Shown here one piece after another: positions 41,637 to 51,400 of a stretch of 64,000 nt of DNA (within the stretch, counting starts at the first letter, position 1; every line of letters begins with the position of its first letter). The DNA lies in assembly GCF_901709675.1 (NCBI RefSeq), contig NC_051098.1:14105918-14169917 (forward strand). The letters are read 5' to 3'. Source of the stretch: Syngnathus acus (Eukaryota; Chordata; Actinopteri; Syngnathiformes; Syngnathidae). The notes under the pieces were generated by a model. The model ran no database searches. It was given only the letters and a program-made list of their open reading frames with translations, and was not told where the DNA came from. Made by a program: the position numbers and the translations under genes.

Positions 41637-44600
41637 ATAAAATATATAATATGTGTATATTCTGATTTGTTAGATTTGTGTCGATCCGCCGTTGATACAT
41701 TATCATCGTTATCGAAATTTCTCACCCCGTTCCCGCGGCTCGCCGCTCCAACAGCCCACACGAGCATTATCAAACTTTGCAGGGCTTGACGGTACCTGCA
41801 ACCTTCATGGTTGAGATACCCCAAGACCCCGCTCGGCACCTAACGTATGATACGCGTTAGCACGTATGCTAATCTACTACGTGAGGCACATCTCAATGTC
41901 ATCGATAAAATATATACATTCAGACATATGGCGAGAAAGAGAGAGGTTATATTTTAGCATAAAGGAGGAGGGGAAGGATTGAAGCAGGATTTACTAAGGG
42001 CTGAACTTCTCTGCCTTATTAATCTGAAGATTAAATAGTGGCGTGCCAGATAACGCTTGAAGTATAGTCTGGGGGAAAAAAAAATCAACTATTCGCAGTC
42101 AATTGATTGCTCACCTTGGACAAGACAAAAATGTGACTTTTAATATTGGAGGAATTCAATTTGAGCATAACTTGACAAATCACGCTTTGAGACAAGAATT
42201 ACAAATTCAGCAAACTTCTACTTGTGTTTTCTCTCGAGCACTTGGAATCAAAGCTGGAGTCGGTGGGCAGGAGCTTTTCCAGAGTTCTCCTGTCCGAGAT
42301 TTTCCCCAGCAAGTTGGATCTGCTGCCCGATGTTGACGCGTGAGTAATGACATGCGCACACACACACTAACATGATTAAAAAAAAAAAAAGTAGGTCACA
42401 TGTACATCTTAAGAGTTCAAATGTTCCCCACTTGTAATAAGACGTTTGAGTTTGACGATTCGGTTACATTTTCATGATGAGCGTGTGATTGTGACGACCG
42501 AGGGCACTTTTGTGATATTGCGTTTTTTTGAAATTTGTTTGGGCGATGACAATGAATATTAGCTTGCTTTGTGTTGTTTGCTTAAGGCTTGCAAATAAAA
42601 GCATCCTTGTGGCCTTTTCCCCTTTTGTTTGGCTGCCACAATGGATGCGTGGGGGATTTAATGTACTCTCTTTGAAAAGGTCACAAGTTTTCCTTATGCG
42701 GCCGTAATATGTTCCTTTTATTTTCTGGTCCGTTTTTTTCCCCCCACTTATGAGAAAGCTACAGCCCAATGCTGTGTTTGGGAAACTTTGTTTGAGAAAA
42801 TACTACTTTACAAACAAACACCAACAAAAAAATAGGCCTACCTAAGTACACAGTGCGCCTTGAGATCTGAATTGAATTTGTTCACATCTCAAATTATCTT
42901 TACCTATTGAAGTCAATAGAAATGCCATTAATCCATTCCAGCCTCCCCTGCCCAAAAAGAACAACCTCCCAAAATGTATTTATTCTATAATTATTTTATT
43001 TATTTATTTTATAATGCTAATATTCATATAAATAGAATGATAATGATATCCTTGGCCACCTGGTGGCGACATACAAACACTTCTGTACCGGAGGCTCGCC
43101 ACCTATCTCGTCTTCTCAGTATGGCCGAATTAGTCGTCCTTCTTCACAGAGGATAAAGAATACATGCCTCTGAATCCTCTTTTATTATCTGTCTACATGT
43201 GCTGCGGCACCTTTTGTGTTCAGATAACCTGTTGCTTGAAACATTGCAACACCACACAGATGGTGATCAGTCCCCATTGTATGTGTAAAAGTATAATTCT
43301 GTTCATCTATTGTTCAATTTTGACAACTTGAACAGCTTGAAGCCTCATTTTATTCCAAGAATATTTACCTGCCACACTGCCGCTTATTGTGAAGTGAGCT
43401 GAGTCACCTGCCGGCATACGGCGCTCCAATCGCAAGCTGGTCCTCTCAAGTGACGAGGCGGGGGGACCATTTGTCAATCAGCGATGCAACAAGAAACAAT
43501 CTTCAGACGGATGGCATCTTCCAAGAGCAATTGCGCATCCTGCTACAATTGATGCGTGGAGTCCAAAGCTCAGTGGGCATCTTCATAAATTGCTCTCTGT
43601 AACAAGAAGATAACAAGCAAGGCTATGTCTTCATGAAAATAATTGGCAGTCACGGCGAGTTAGTCAGCTTTTACCGTCGCGGCATTGGTGACACGTTGTC
43701 TGCTTTCATCAGCAGACGTGCAAAGCATATCAGGAGCGATTTGTATGTAACTCGCCGTGTATTTGTCGAGTCGCAAAGGATTACCTAAATAAACACCAAT
43801 TCCTTTGTGCCGTGCAAACTGAAGCCGTTGACGCGCGTCGGCGAAACCGCTGATGAGCTCAGCGTGATAAACGACGCAGTCTTGCTTTTACAATCTAAAT
43901 AAAAAAAAGTTTCCAACGAACGAGGACGAACTGTGTTTAATCGCTCCCGTGCTCTTTAACACATCAGACCTGGGTAGCCATCTTTTCAAAAGCCAGCGAC
44001 AGCTCATAATAGCATTCGTAATTCATCATACGCATCGCTTGTGTTTATTTTTGGCTTATCTGATCCACTCAGCTGGAAATTGTTCGGCCGCTTTTTTTTT
44101 TTTTTTTTCCTGCCACCTCCCTCCCGTCGTTCCTATGAGAGCTTCTGCGTGAGCGCGGCTACAATAGACGCAACAAGGCCGGGCTGGCGTCTCGCGGTGT
44201 GCCCAATCCGTCGCTTTATATTGTGGGAGGCGCGGAAGCACGATGGAGAATTTTCCACGGAGCCCCTTTGCAGGCTTTCTCTGCCTTCAGACACCCACAT
44301 AGTCATCTAAAAAAGAGCCGCCATTATCATATTCTCTTAAGTGTGTAATTAGCTGATCCCCGAGCAGGCTTTGTACGATTGTACACATATCTGCTCGCCG
44401 CACGCGCTTATCTCGACGAGACCGCCGCCATAGCGCCAAAACGTATTGCTGCATTTAATCTCTTTTCCATTGGAGTTTTTGACAACGGCCCAATTAAACG
44501 GCTGGTTTTTTTTCCGTGAGCGCCTAACCTCTCGCGAATGTCCAAAGCCTAATTGTGTCAGGGGCGGGTCAGAAAGGCCCGCAGAAACAAAATGAATACA

Positions 44601-47600
44601 AGCTAGTTGCTTCTGAGACATCTCGCTTTGTCACGCACCCATGGCGGGCGGGTGCGAGGAGGTTGTTGCAAGCAAGCCTTCGTGTGACTCAGCAGGCTCT
44701 CAAATTACCGAGGGATGGAGAAAAAGAAACATTTGGAAAGGTTTGGGCGGGTGAGAATGAGAAAACCCTCACGCGGGTGTCAACTTTGGCAAAGTTGGGC
44801 AATTTCGACTTACGCTTTAACATCTCGCCTGATCTCCTTAGCCTTTACATCTTTCATTCGAATCAGAGGTGGGCTGCCTCAATGGCAACCACGTCGCAGA
44901 TGGGATTGATCTGACTAAGCTAACCTGCACCATGGCTTTTCTCCAGCTGATCCCCACCCCCCCCTCCCCTCGTCATGCATTTTCAAGAGTAAACACTCTT
45001 CTCTCGCAGACAATCTCTCCTTGCCTTTTGTGCCCCAGCGCCCCGCTCTCCATCTGCTCCATCTTTATTGCTCTTCCTCCCTTCGCTATCTGTGTCTTCC
45101 TCATCTCTTTCATACACAGACCCCACCCAGCATCCTCCTTCCTTCCCTCCCTCCCTCCCTCTGTTCTGTCTGCCAGCTATGTAGGCTACCTCCATGGAGA
45201 CCTGAATGCTGCTTCTTTCTCTCCTTTTTTTTTTAATTCACACTCACCTTACCTCTCCTTCGTATTTTGTTGCTCTTGTCCCCAAATGCCCCCGACCTCA
45301 ACCCCCCCCTCCCTCTTTTTGCAGTATCACTCATCCCCAAACTGCTTTTGCAGTCACGCCGTGTAAGCGCCACTGCTTGCCAATCAGGACACATCTCACC
45401 AACAGATGCCTGAGATCAGGTGGAGAGGCAGAAAGCTGCGCGGCTCCTACGTGTGAGAGCATCCCGCCTCCCTAATCGCATCTTGGCAAACTTGCGAATA
45501 GGTTGTGAAACGCTTGAATTGCGACCATTTCAGCCAGCATGGGAACATTTTTACATGAAGATGAAGAGTAGAAGAAATCTAATGCTAGTTTTTGCTGGCC
45601 GCTCAATAATGCATTCCATTGAGTGCTAGCATTAAGCTAAAGAAGAAGAACGCTTGGAGCTAAAAGACAACACTTCAGTCACTTCATTGGTTTTTAACCA
45701 AATCCATTGTGAGAAAATCATGGTCTAAATACATGAACTGTGAAGTTCTATTGCAGGGGTGTCAAACTCGTTTTTTTGGCGGGCTGCATTGTAGTCATAG
45801 CTTCTTTCGGAGGGCCATTATGACTGTCAACCCAAATAAATGTATGAGCACCTCATTATATACAGTAAAAGCTACAAAACAAACTGACAAATAACTCGTT
45901 TTCAAATCAGACGAGTAAAAACTGGTCAAATATTTAAAAAAAAAAAGATATTAAAAGTGAAGACTGCAATTCTAGTAATGACACGAATTTGATGCACAAT
46001 TTGTGCATTTGCACATAAAATGATGTGGCGGGCCGTATTTGGTCCCCGGGCCTTGAGTTTGACACGTGTTCTATTGGGTTGATTTGTTGGAATTTCTGTC
46101 GTCTCTCCTGCAGGTGGGTGCAGATTGCATGTCCGCGCCTGTCCATCGATTGGGGTTCGGCCTTTTCCAAACCGCTACTGTCTCCCTATGAGGTAAATGA
46201 CCCACTCACTCTTGCCGTCCACTTTTCGCACCCCGCCCACCCGCGGCTCTTTAAACGCCCACAGAGGTCGCGCGGCGCCGCTGACGGATGCCTAGTTGTA
46301 CCATTGTAGCGCCTACGTCGCTAAGGGTGCCAAAAGTGTTTTTAAATGGCGGCAAATTTGTTCAGAGGGGGCTTGGCGGCGGCGAGCGAGCGAGCGGCCG
46401 AGCAGCTCCCCCTACAGGCTGCCGGCTCGCACAGCCGCCGGCCGCCCCTCCTTGCTGTCAGAGAGAGTGAGAGGTCCTCAACCAGATCCATTTCAAAGCT
46501 TGCTGCTGCTCTATTAGAGAACCCAACCCCACCTCAAAAAAAAATGAAACTGCATTGTGATGAGTTTGGTTTCTGCGGCAGCGGTTTGCTAATGTGAGCT
46601 ATTAATTCCGACATCCTTGTGAATTGTCTCCAAGGGGACTGGCTGCCTTGAATAAGAAATGCTTATTGTTTTTCTTCTGATTATACGCCACAATGTTTTT
46701 CCACACCAGCCCCTTTTTGTGTGGGAGTCCGCTTTACTCTCCCGAGACGCTTTTTTTTTTTTTTTTTTTTTCTTGTAGCATCTGCATTCAAATCATTCGG
46801 GCTGCACTTGCATAAGGAACGTATCCCCACATGGTCTCTGGCGAGTGAGTGCTTTTACGTGTGCTGTGGCATTTAGAGAGACGATGACAGCGGCGGGAGG
46901 GGAAGAAGCCGAGAGTGAGCTCGGGGAAGAGGGGATGCTGTGTGGGGGGGCACTTATTTTCAGGGCCTCATGTTATATTTATAGTCAATAAGACGCACTC
47001 GGCTCTCTTGTCGGAGTGGGGATTAGCGGCGCAAGCTAGCATGCGCGGAGAGGATGGCGAGGCGGGGCGCCAAAATAAGGACAGAAGAAGAGTATGGAGC
47101 AAAAACATGACCTTTTCACCCTTTCAATTTGTTCCCATTACCTTCATTTGAACCGATTTGAATCTGTTTCGATTCATCTTTATATAAAGTAGAAAAGTGA
47201 CCTTGCTGTCATTCAAATTCAATCAAGCGCTCCCGCTTTGACATGAAAACGGCAACTGATAGAGAGAAGACATTTGTCGAGGCCAAATGAATCACACTTA
47301 GCTCAGTGCGGGATTGTTCATCTTCGTTTTGTCGCTGTCCAATAACAATTGCGTCCATCACATTTTGGGAATATTATTATATATTATATTATTATGTGTA
47401 AAAGAAACACCACAAACGAGCATCAGACATTCGAATCTCAAATATTTTTTCACTTTATAAGAGCATGGAGTCATCATGTTTTTATGCGCCAATCCATTTC
47501 ATTGTACTGCGCCTTCTGTTGTGCCTAAATTGGCCACCAGGAGGCAGCATTTTACAGTCAGGCAGACACAAACTAGGATGAATAGTACTTCTGTGATTCA

Positions 47601-48422
47601 GTTCATTGCAAAGGATCAAGAATATTTGCCTGTGAGTATTGTTATATTGTCTGTCAACAAGTGTTGCTTCACCATTGATGTTTTGGATCGTTTGCAAACA
47701 ATACGCTAAGGAGATTTTCATAAGGCAAAATCTATGTGGTTGTTTGAAATACTCAACAATGTTCACAAGTAAAATTGGAATGAATTTTCCTCTATTTTTG
47801 TCAACAAAGTGTCGACAGTAAAAAAAAGAAGAAAAAAAGAGCAGCACTTCTCCTCCAGTGTGCTGTCTTGTCTTCTGCAGACAGCAAACAGTGACCATCT
47901 CACCTGCGCCAAGCTGACTATTTTGACACCTGTCTGCTCTGTAGTGTCAATCTCTCTGCTTACCCGCACATGAAAACACTCTTAAAAATTCTCTTTTGCT
48001 GGAGAGGAAGAGCAGAAATCCAAATCTCTTGCCTCCCTGAGTGATATCTGCTCTTGCCATCTTTCCCTCAGGCAGCCGTGGCCCTCCAGGAGACAGCCTG
48101 GAAGGAGGTCTACCCCATGGACTTCTATTCCAATCAGAGCCTGGGGCCGTGGACCCCCAACCACCCGTCCAACCAGCCGCCTCGCCCCCCTCGCGCCCAG
48201 GTGAGGCTATCTTCAAATGCACGTGGCCATACTGACACCTAGTGACGCCTGCGGCATAACCTTGAATTCCAAATCTCTTCTTTTGTGTGTGAAAACTGCT
48301 ATTCCGTCTTGATTTGGTCTGATTTATTATCTCAGGCACGCTCTCCAGCTGCTTCCCTGCAGAACGCCAACAAACAGTGTACACGGCCGCAATGCGCCCC
48401 CTGCAGTTGCCAGGCGGAATGA
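14498..48422 (+). CDS. dph1: DPH1, diphthamide synthase subunit 1, 12 coding exons (whole gene)
   Basis: DPH1 pairs with DPH2 in a radical-type [4Fe-4S] enzyme in the cytosol. It moves the 3-amino-3-carboxypropyl group of S-adenosylmethionine onto the eEF2 histidine that becomes diphthamide, the first step of that pathway. Twelve exons (listed separately) join with matching phases to 429 codons plus TGA; human DPH1 is about 440 residues. The three family cysteines that bind the cluster are present: Cys107 (in GDVTYGAC), Cys210 (in [11 protein letters not shown]) and Cys338 (in [11 protein letters not shown]). Other family blocks are [34 protein letters not shown] and [20 protein letters not shown]. 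The tail is Cys-rich ([15 protein letters not shown]), as in human. The start ATG is chosen because AAACATGGC is a good Kozak context and the N-terminus splices in frame. All introns are GT-AG. Introns are large (intron 3 about 10.9 kb). Confidence is very high for identity and slightly lower for the first exon. Confidence 0.97.
15285..15434 (+). CDS. dph1: DPH1 coding exon 2
   Basis: 150 nt, residues 19-68. It carries [30 protein letters not shown] and AKATR, typical of the DPH1 N-terminal region just before the first Rossmann-like domain. The acceptor is TTTATTTAG and the donor is GAG|GTGAGC. Confidence 0.97.
17680..18125 (-). pseudogene. Decayed BEL/Pao integrase remnant
   Basis: Downstream of the gag ORF on the same strand, broken reading frames show integrase pieces. 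These are a [14 protein letters not shown] zinc-binding-like segment near 18110-18070, [12 protein letters not shown] and REIDGCVTW near 18040-17955, and the core segment [18 protein letters not shown] near 17924-17870 with the second catalytic Asp. A worn HMSGPW motif near 17785 resembles the family HMGGSWER. Stops and frameshifts separate them, and the RNase H region is absent. LTRs were not recognised, so element ends are unknown. Confidence 0.75.
18212..21223 (-). mobile_element. BEL/Pao retrotransposon gag-protease ORF with truncated reverse transcriptase
   Basis: One 1003-codon ORF, antisense in DPH1 intron 2. In order it has an Ala/Lys-rich coiled-coil-like part (about residues 65-135), a Ser-rich linker, and a DUF1759-type gag region (from about 275, [13 protein letters not shown]). 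A CCHC zinc knuckle follows, [14 protein letters not shown] (about 533-546), then a DUF1758-type protease region (about 610-770) with AIIDEQSN where a DSG/DTG triad would be. It ends in pieces of a BEL reverse transcriptase: [13 protein letters not shown] and TADIRRCF, the latter being the motif A aspartate. The RT segment between motif A and the region after YVDD is missing, so the element cannot copy itself. The BEL/Pao family is clear. Whether the ORF is expressed is unknown. Confidence 0.88.
22415..22478 (+). CDS. dph1: DPH1 coding exon 3
   Basis: 64 nt, residues 69-90, reading [19 protein letters not shown] then IER. It matches the family block that precedes the first cluster cysteine. 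The acceptor is CTCATTGCAG and the donor is GAG|GTAAAA. It lies about 7 kb downstream of exon 2 because intron 2 holds a retroelement. Confidence 0.97.
23956..24425. repeat. Old tandem duplication, period about 282 bp
   Basis: Copy 1 is at about 23956-24150 and copy 2 at about 24238-24425. Shared blocks include GGGCAGAC(A/G)GTCTT, GCAGAGGTCC, GGCTAAGC and AAGGAGCTTCTGT. Divergence is high, so the duplication is not recent. Confidence 0.8.
27860..28010 (+). repeat. Dispersed teleost repeat fragment
   Basis: It carries TTCCCCATTGAAATGAATTG and CATTAATGCGTTCCATTACA, then CCCCAAAAAACACC. The same family is seen at 42836-43260 (AATGCCATTAATCCATTCCA) and more weakly at 4310-4405 and 17326-17420. 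Confidence 0.65.
32631..32797. repeat. 82-bp tandem duplication in T-rich sequence
   Basis: A unit starting GAGGTTGC(G/A)TGCATTTAAG occurs at 32631 and 32713, including GATTGAATTATTATTTATTT. The two copies are nearly identical over about 50 bp, so the duplication is recent. An ATTT-rich tract follows to about 32890. Confidence 0.95.
33412..33533 (+). CDS. dph1: DPH1 coding exon 4 (first Fe-S cysteine)
   Basis: 122 nt, residues 90-131. It encodes [18 protein letters not shown], with Cys107 as the expected first [4Fe-4S] ligand, and then the invariant [11 protein letters not shown] block. The acceptor is CCGGCAG and the donor is CTCG|GTGAGT. Confidence 0.98.
34761..34852. repeat. AT-rich minisatellite, unit about 25 bp
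   Basis: Three to four units of the type ATATTCTCATAAAAATAATT plus TCAAA occur in a row, the last ones with CATAAAA ends. Confidence 0.9.
34976..35194 (-). other. Unrecognised 72-codon ORF in DPH1 intron 4
   Basis: The translation has a protein-like composition (it includes [18 protein letters not shown] and [10 protein letters not shown]) and an adjacent open - strand frame at 35354-35136. I do not recognise it. It could be a worn retro-copy or chance. Confidence 0.2.
35709..35863 (+). CDS. dph1: DPH1 coding exon 5
   Basis: 155 nt, residues 131-182. It encodes [19 protein letters not shown] and [13 protein letters not shown], joining the first and second domains. The acceptor is TTTCCGCAG and the donor is CAG|GTGATG. 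It ends in phase 0. Confidence 0.98.
37306..37427 (+). CDS. dph1: DPH1 coding exon 6 (second Fe-S cysteine)
   Basis: 122 nt, residues 183-223. It encodes [20 protein letters not shown]. Cys210 in GEILGCTSP is the expected second cluster ligand. The exon ends within codon 223 (AT|C), which the next exon completes as Ile. The acceptor is TTTCCCCCACAG. Confidence 0.98.
37833..37935 (+). repeat. Fragment of the same dispersed repeat
   Basis: It shares CAGAGGATAAAGAA and TTGTCTACATGCGTTGCTGC with the tail of the 42836-43260 repeat. The flanking CTCF-like core is missing. Confidence 0.65.
40445..40513 (+). CDS. dph1: DPH1 coding exon 7
   Basis: 69 nt, residues 223-246, encoding [20 protein letters not shown] then AYR. 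It is almost identical to the vertebrate block. The acceptor is GTTCCTTTAG. The donor is TATAG|GTATGA and splits the Arg codon. Confidence 0.98.
   Translation, partial: LFGRWKISSGVHHDCKSRYSCL
41198..41354 (+). CDS. dph1: DPH1 coding exon 8
   Basis: 157 nt, residues 246-298. It encodes [18 protein letters not shown] and [20 protein letters not shown], the start of the third domain. The acceptor is CGTACAG and the donor is GAG|GTGAGT. It ends in phase 0 after LE. Confidence 0.98.
41590..41630. repeat. (AT)n microsatellite
   Basis: An AT dinucleotide run in DPH1 intron 8, about 240 bp after exon 8, within a longer AT-rich tract (41560-41660). Confidence 0.95.
42239..42339 (+). CDS. dph1: DPH1 coding exon 9, preceded by an unusual GAG acceptor
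   Basis: 101 nt, residues 299-332. It encodes [20 protein letters not shown] and [14 protein letters not shown], matching the family segment after PKVLE. Homology and phase fix the start at CTCTCGAG|CAC, so the acceptor has G at -3, which is rare. An upstream CAG at 42208-42210 would add 28 nt and break the frame. The donor is GACGC|GTGAGT. Confidence 0.95.
42836..43260 (+). repeat. Composite dispersed teleost repeat carrying a CTCF-like core
   Basis: The sequence starts with the CCATTAATCCATTCCA module, has GGCCACCTGGTGGCG at 43054-43068, and ends with GAGGATAAAGAA and GTCTACATGTGCTGCGGCAC. The tail recurs at 37833-37935 and about 47611-47710, and the CTCF-like core recurs at 47534-47549. 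Its class is unresolved. Confidence 0.65.
45754..46068. mobile_element. hAT-type MITE with exact 8-bp target-site duplication
   Basis: A 315-bp non-autonomous element. The left end is CAGGGGTGTCAAACTC and the right end is GAGTTTGACACGTG, which are inverted repeats. It is flanked by TTCTATTG at 45746-45753 and 46069-46076. The 8-bp duplication and the CA...TG ends fit the hAT superfamily. Subterminal sequence is GGCGGGC and CCCGGGCC. It sits in DPH1 intron 9, with its duplication ending 37 bp before exon 10. A related diverged copy is at 10477-10770. Confidence 0.93.
46114..46192 (+). CDS. dph1: DPH1 coding exon 10 (third Fe-S cysteine)
   Basis: 79 nt, residues 332-358. It encodes [20 protein letters not shown] then LLSPYE. 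Cys338 is the expected third cluster ligand. The acceptor is CTCTCCTGCAG. The exon begins 45 bp after the end of a hAT-type MITE. Confidence 0.98.
47530..47712 (+). repeat. Third copy of the dispersed repeat, with CTCF-like motif
   Basis: It begins GGCCACCAGGAGGCAGCAT (47532-47550) and continues to GGATCAAGAATATTTGCCTG and TTGTCTGTCAACAAGTGTTG. The first part is a good CTCF core match on the + strand. Confidence 0.65.
48072..48200 (+). CDS. dph1: DPH1 coding exon 11
   Basis: 129 nt, residues 359-401. It encodes [20 protein letters not shown] then [11 protein letters not shown] and a Pro/Arg-rich stretch. This is the conserved end of the enzyme core. The acceptor is TTTCCCTCAG and the donor is CAG|GTGAGG. 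It is phase 0 on both sides. Confidence 0.97.
48336..48422 (+). CDS. dph1: DPH1 last coding exon with stop
   Basis: 87 nt including TGA, residues 402-429. It encodes [14 protein letters not shown] and the Cys-rich end [14 protein letters not shown]. The human tail also has a short Cys cluster (CEDCSC), which supports this exon. The acceptor is TTATTATCTCAG. Confidence 0.92.
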   Translation, partial: ARSPAASLQNANKQCTRPQCAPCSCQAE

Positions 48423-51400
48423 CAAAAGGGACACGTTGAAAGACTTGGACTGGAACAAAGTGGGTATACACTTAATCCAGCCAATATGCCACAAAAAAAA
48501 AAAATCTCTCACTTCTTACAGCAAATTACGTTATACTTGTTCACATTTTGCAGCGTGCACGCACTTGAGATAATAGCTTCTACGTGCTCATGTATGAGTC
48601 ATATTCCCTCGGAGAGGCGGACGGGTGTTTTTACCTATATAGGGTGCAAATGTAAAGTTGGGAAAAAAAAGAGACAATGACCCAGAGTGACTTTGGTCGA
48701 CCCTTGTGACCTTGATTTAACTTGGGTCCCTTTGTGGCATCTGCTCTTTATTTATTTAACAGAGCTCTCTGTAGAATGTTTATGGGAATTTATAATACAA
48801 TAAATGAAAAAAATATATATATATTTCTGTTGGAGTTTTTGGCAGCTGTTTTTTTTTCCACCAAATGTAAGATGGAGCAAGAATATCTGCCAGTCACGAC
48901 TCTTTCCATCCTCATTATTTATGGATGGAGGATTCTGTCAATAAATAAATATGTAAGAAAAAGAAAAACATACAAATTTTGCTGCAGGAAAAGCCGACTG
49001 TCCTCCACACAACCTGAGATCCCCCCCCCCCCCACCTACCTCTCTTGCCCCCCCCCCTTTCTTCCCTCGTGGGTGGGATTGGGTTTTAATGCCCCAAAAA
49101 AAATTCCTACACTTTTCCCACCACGGCGTCTCCTTGGCAACACGTCGATCCTCCCCGACTTGTGTCTCACGTTGAGCATATGGGCAGATGCACAGCAGCA
49201 AAGAAGAAATCATCGGTCTTGCTGAAACCTTTGTGTTGGCTTTTTTTTTTTCTTTTTTTTTTTTGCATCAAGAGACTGCAGGAACATTTGACAATTACAG
49301 TTACAGTGTTTCTTTAAAATCACAGTTGCACTTTCCTAAAACAAGATGATTTATGAATTTTATTACCGCCAGACAATTGTGGACATGGTTTCCTATTTGA
49401 TATGGGAAATTATGTGCAGGCTTTGACCACCACGTTACTCACAAAAAGTAAAAAATAACTATTGATAAGTAAAATAATATTCTTATTAATATAATTCTCA
49501 AATATTTTTTTAAACTGACATCTCATCTTTCTTACACATTTTTTTCCCTTGACTGATCAACAGCAAGCTTAAGAGAGCAGCCTACAGAAAATCACGATTA
49601 GAAATATCTGTGCTAAACTGCAATACCATGTGTGACCGTTAGATGTCACTGTTCGCACAGTTTATTTTCAATAATGTGAGTCACCTTTTCTCAGGAGTGG
49701 CCTTGTGGTTCGGCACAATCATCCTTTACAATTTCCGTGACTTTTTCACTGACACAGAAATTTAAAAGAATTAAAGCAGTGCATGTTTTGCATCTGTTTG
49801 GCAGGAAATGCAGAAGTAAATTGGTTTTGTCAACAGTACTCTGCCCCCTCGCTTCCTCTAATTAGCCTGTCTTAATTAGATTTATAGTCACTCATGTTGC
49901 GTGTGAACTGTCGAGACGTTTCGTAGGTGGCTGACAAACTGAGAAAGTCTGAGGGAGAAGAATCGATGCCGAGTAGGCTGCTTGATTTTGTTGTGACAAT
50001 TATAATGACAGCTAGTCATGGAATGCTACGAAGATACCGTACGTCTTTGTCAGGCATTTATGAGCTGCTTCGCATCTTTGGCAATATTATTATTATTATT
50101 TTATTTATTTTTTGTCTTTGTGCAGTGCGGGAACACTTGATGGCTAAGTTAGCACATGTGCTAATGCTACCATACTAATATTCTAGACCCCCTGAAATTG
50201 GTGACGCTGCTCCTTTACAAACCAATTCTGATTATTTTGATACCATTATTTCAGGGTGTGAATATGCCTTAACCCGAGAAAAGGCCGACAACTTTGTGTA
50301 AATGTTGAAATTAGAAGAATTCCAAATGCAATTAGTTCAGGAGTTAAGGCTCATCGACAAAGACCACTGGGGAAATCTAAACAGTAAATACCACTGTGTG
50401 TGTGTGTGTTGCGGTTGCCGAGTGCATGAAGCTTGAAAAAGAGTCTTTGAAGGAAAACAAATAAGTGGTATAAAGCGATGACTAATCCTGCGTAGGAGCT
50501 CGGCTCAAGCACCCGCCACAACGCACACACACTTAGACAAGCAGCGCAGTGGCATCACTGTCCTCAATTTTCCTCTCCATGAACCCACTTTGACCTTTCC
50601 GAGATGTCCGTACAATGTTATTTCAAGGAAACCAGCTCCTGTGATACATTATTTGACTGAGATGCCCTTTGAGAGGGCTGATTATTGCTTTCTGTGTCCC
50701 ATCTGGTGCTCCAGGAACAAGTGTTGTGAAAAATAATGCTGATTTAGAAGAACTTCCATTAGTCCTCTGAGTCATTGTTAAAAGGGCTGAAGGAAGGGGA
50801 AACAAAACAGCAGTAAGAGAGCGAGGAGGAAATGTGACTCATTGGTGAGCGATGCGTGTTGTTGCTGCTGCTACTGCTGCAAGTAGAGCCGAGCACCATC
50901 TCATCTCCTCGAGGATGTCTTGGCTCGCTGTGTGATTGTCTTGGAGAATGTTGAGCGTCAGATTTTATTTTTTCCTCCTTCTATTATTAAGTATCTAGGA
51001 TGGTGAGGCCTATTCTAAAGGATGAGGATTAATTTCGATTTTATTGATCTCAACAACAGCGACAAGTGTCTTAATGCAACATTTTAGAAAAGATCTTAAA
51101 CCTTAGTGTCATTTTTGATACATAGACCACACTATTGTTTGATTTAGACTAAAGATGGTAATTAAAAAAAAAGGTTTTTATCCTGGAAAACTGTCACGGT
51201 AGATACATGCTCCTTGAATAATGTGGTGTACCGCAGGGATCAATTTTAAGTCCGCTCTTTCTTACCCGTATCATCAGAAGTTAACAAATATATTTATTTT
51301 CATTTTACCGTCACTCCTGTGTGTTATTTTTTATAACATACAATATAAATTGCTATTTTTCCACCCAAGAGATCCATTTTAGTTGTAACGTTTTCATTAC

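Larger units (their letters stand above)
42340..46113 (+). other. dph1: DPH1 intron 9
   Basis: About 3.8 kb. It holds the composite repeat (42836-43260), a pyrimidine-rich stretch (about 44945-45340) and the hAT MITE (45754-46068). Several long ORFs in the pyrimidine-rich part reflect composition, not genes. Confidence 0.75.

Noticed and set aside
42103-42336. 77-codon ORF covering exon 9 in another frame
   Set aside because: The DPH1 frame is offset from it. The upstream CAG that would open it breaks the DPH1 reading frame.
44869-45366. 165-codon ORF rich in Pro, Ser and Leu
   Set aside because: It lies in pyrimidine-rich intron 9 sequence of DPH1. It has no recognisable domain, and its length is explained by the lack of A in the stretch.
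47947-48471. 174-codon ORF on the - strand
   Set aside because: It runs antisense across DPH1 exons 11 and 12 and is a shadow of GC-rich coding sequence.
50623-50805. 60-codon - strand ORF after an acceptor-like site
   Set aside because: It is too short and not recognised. Only the acceptor is kept, as a weak hint for the microRNA host transcript.
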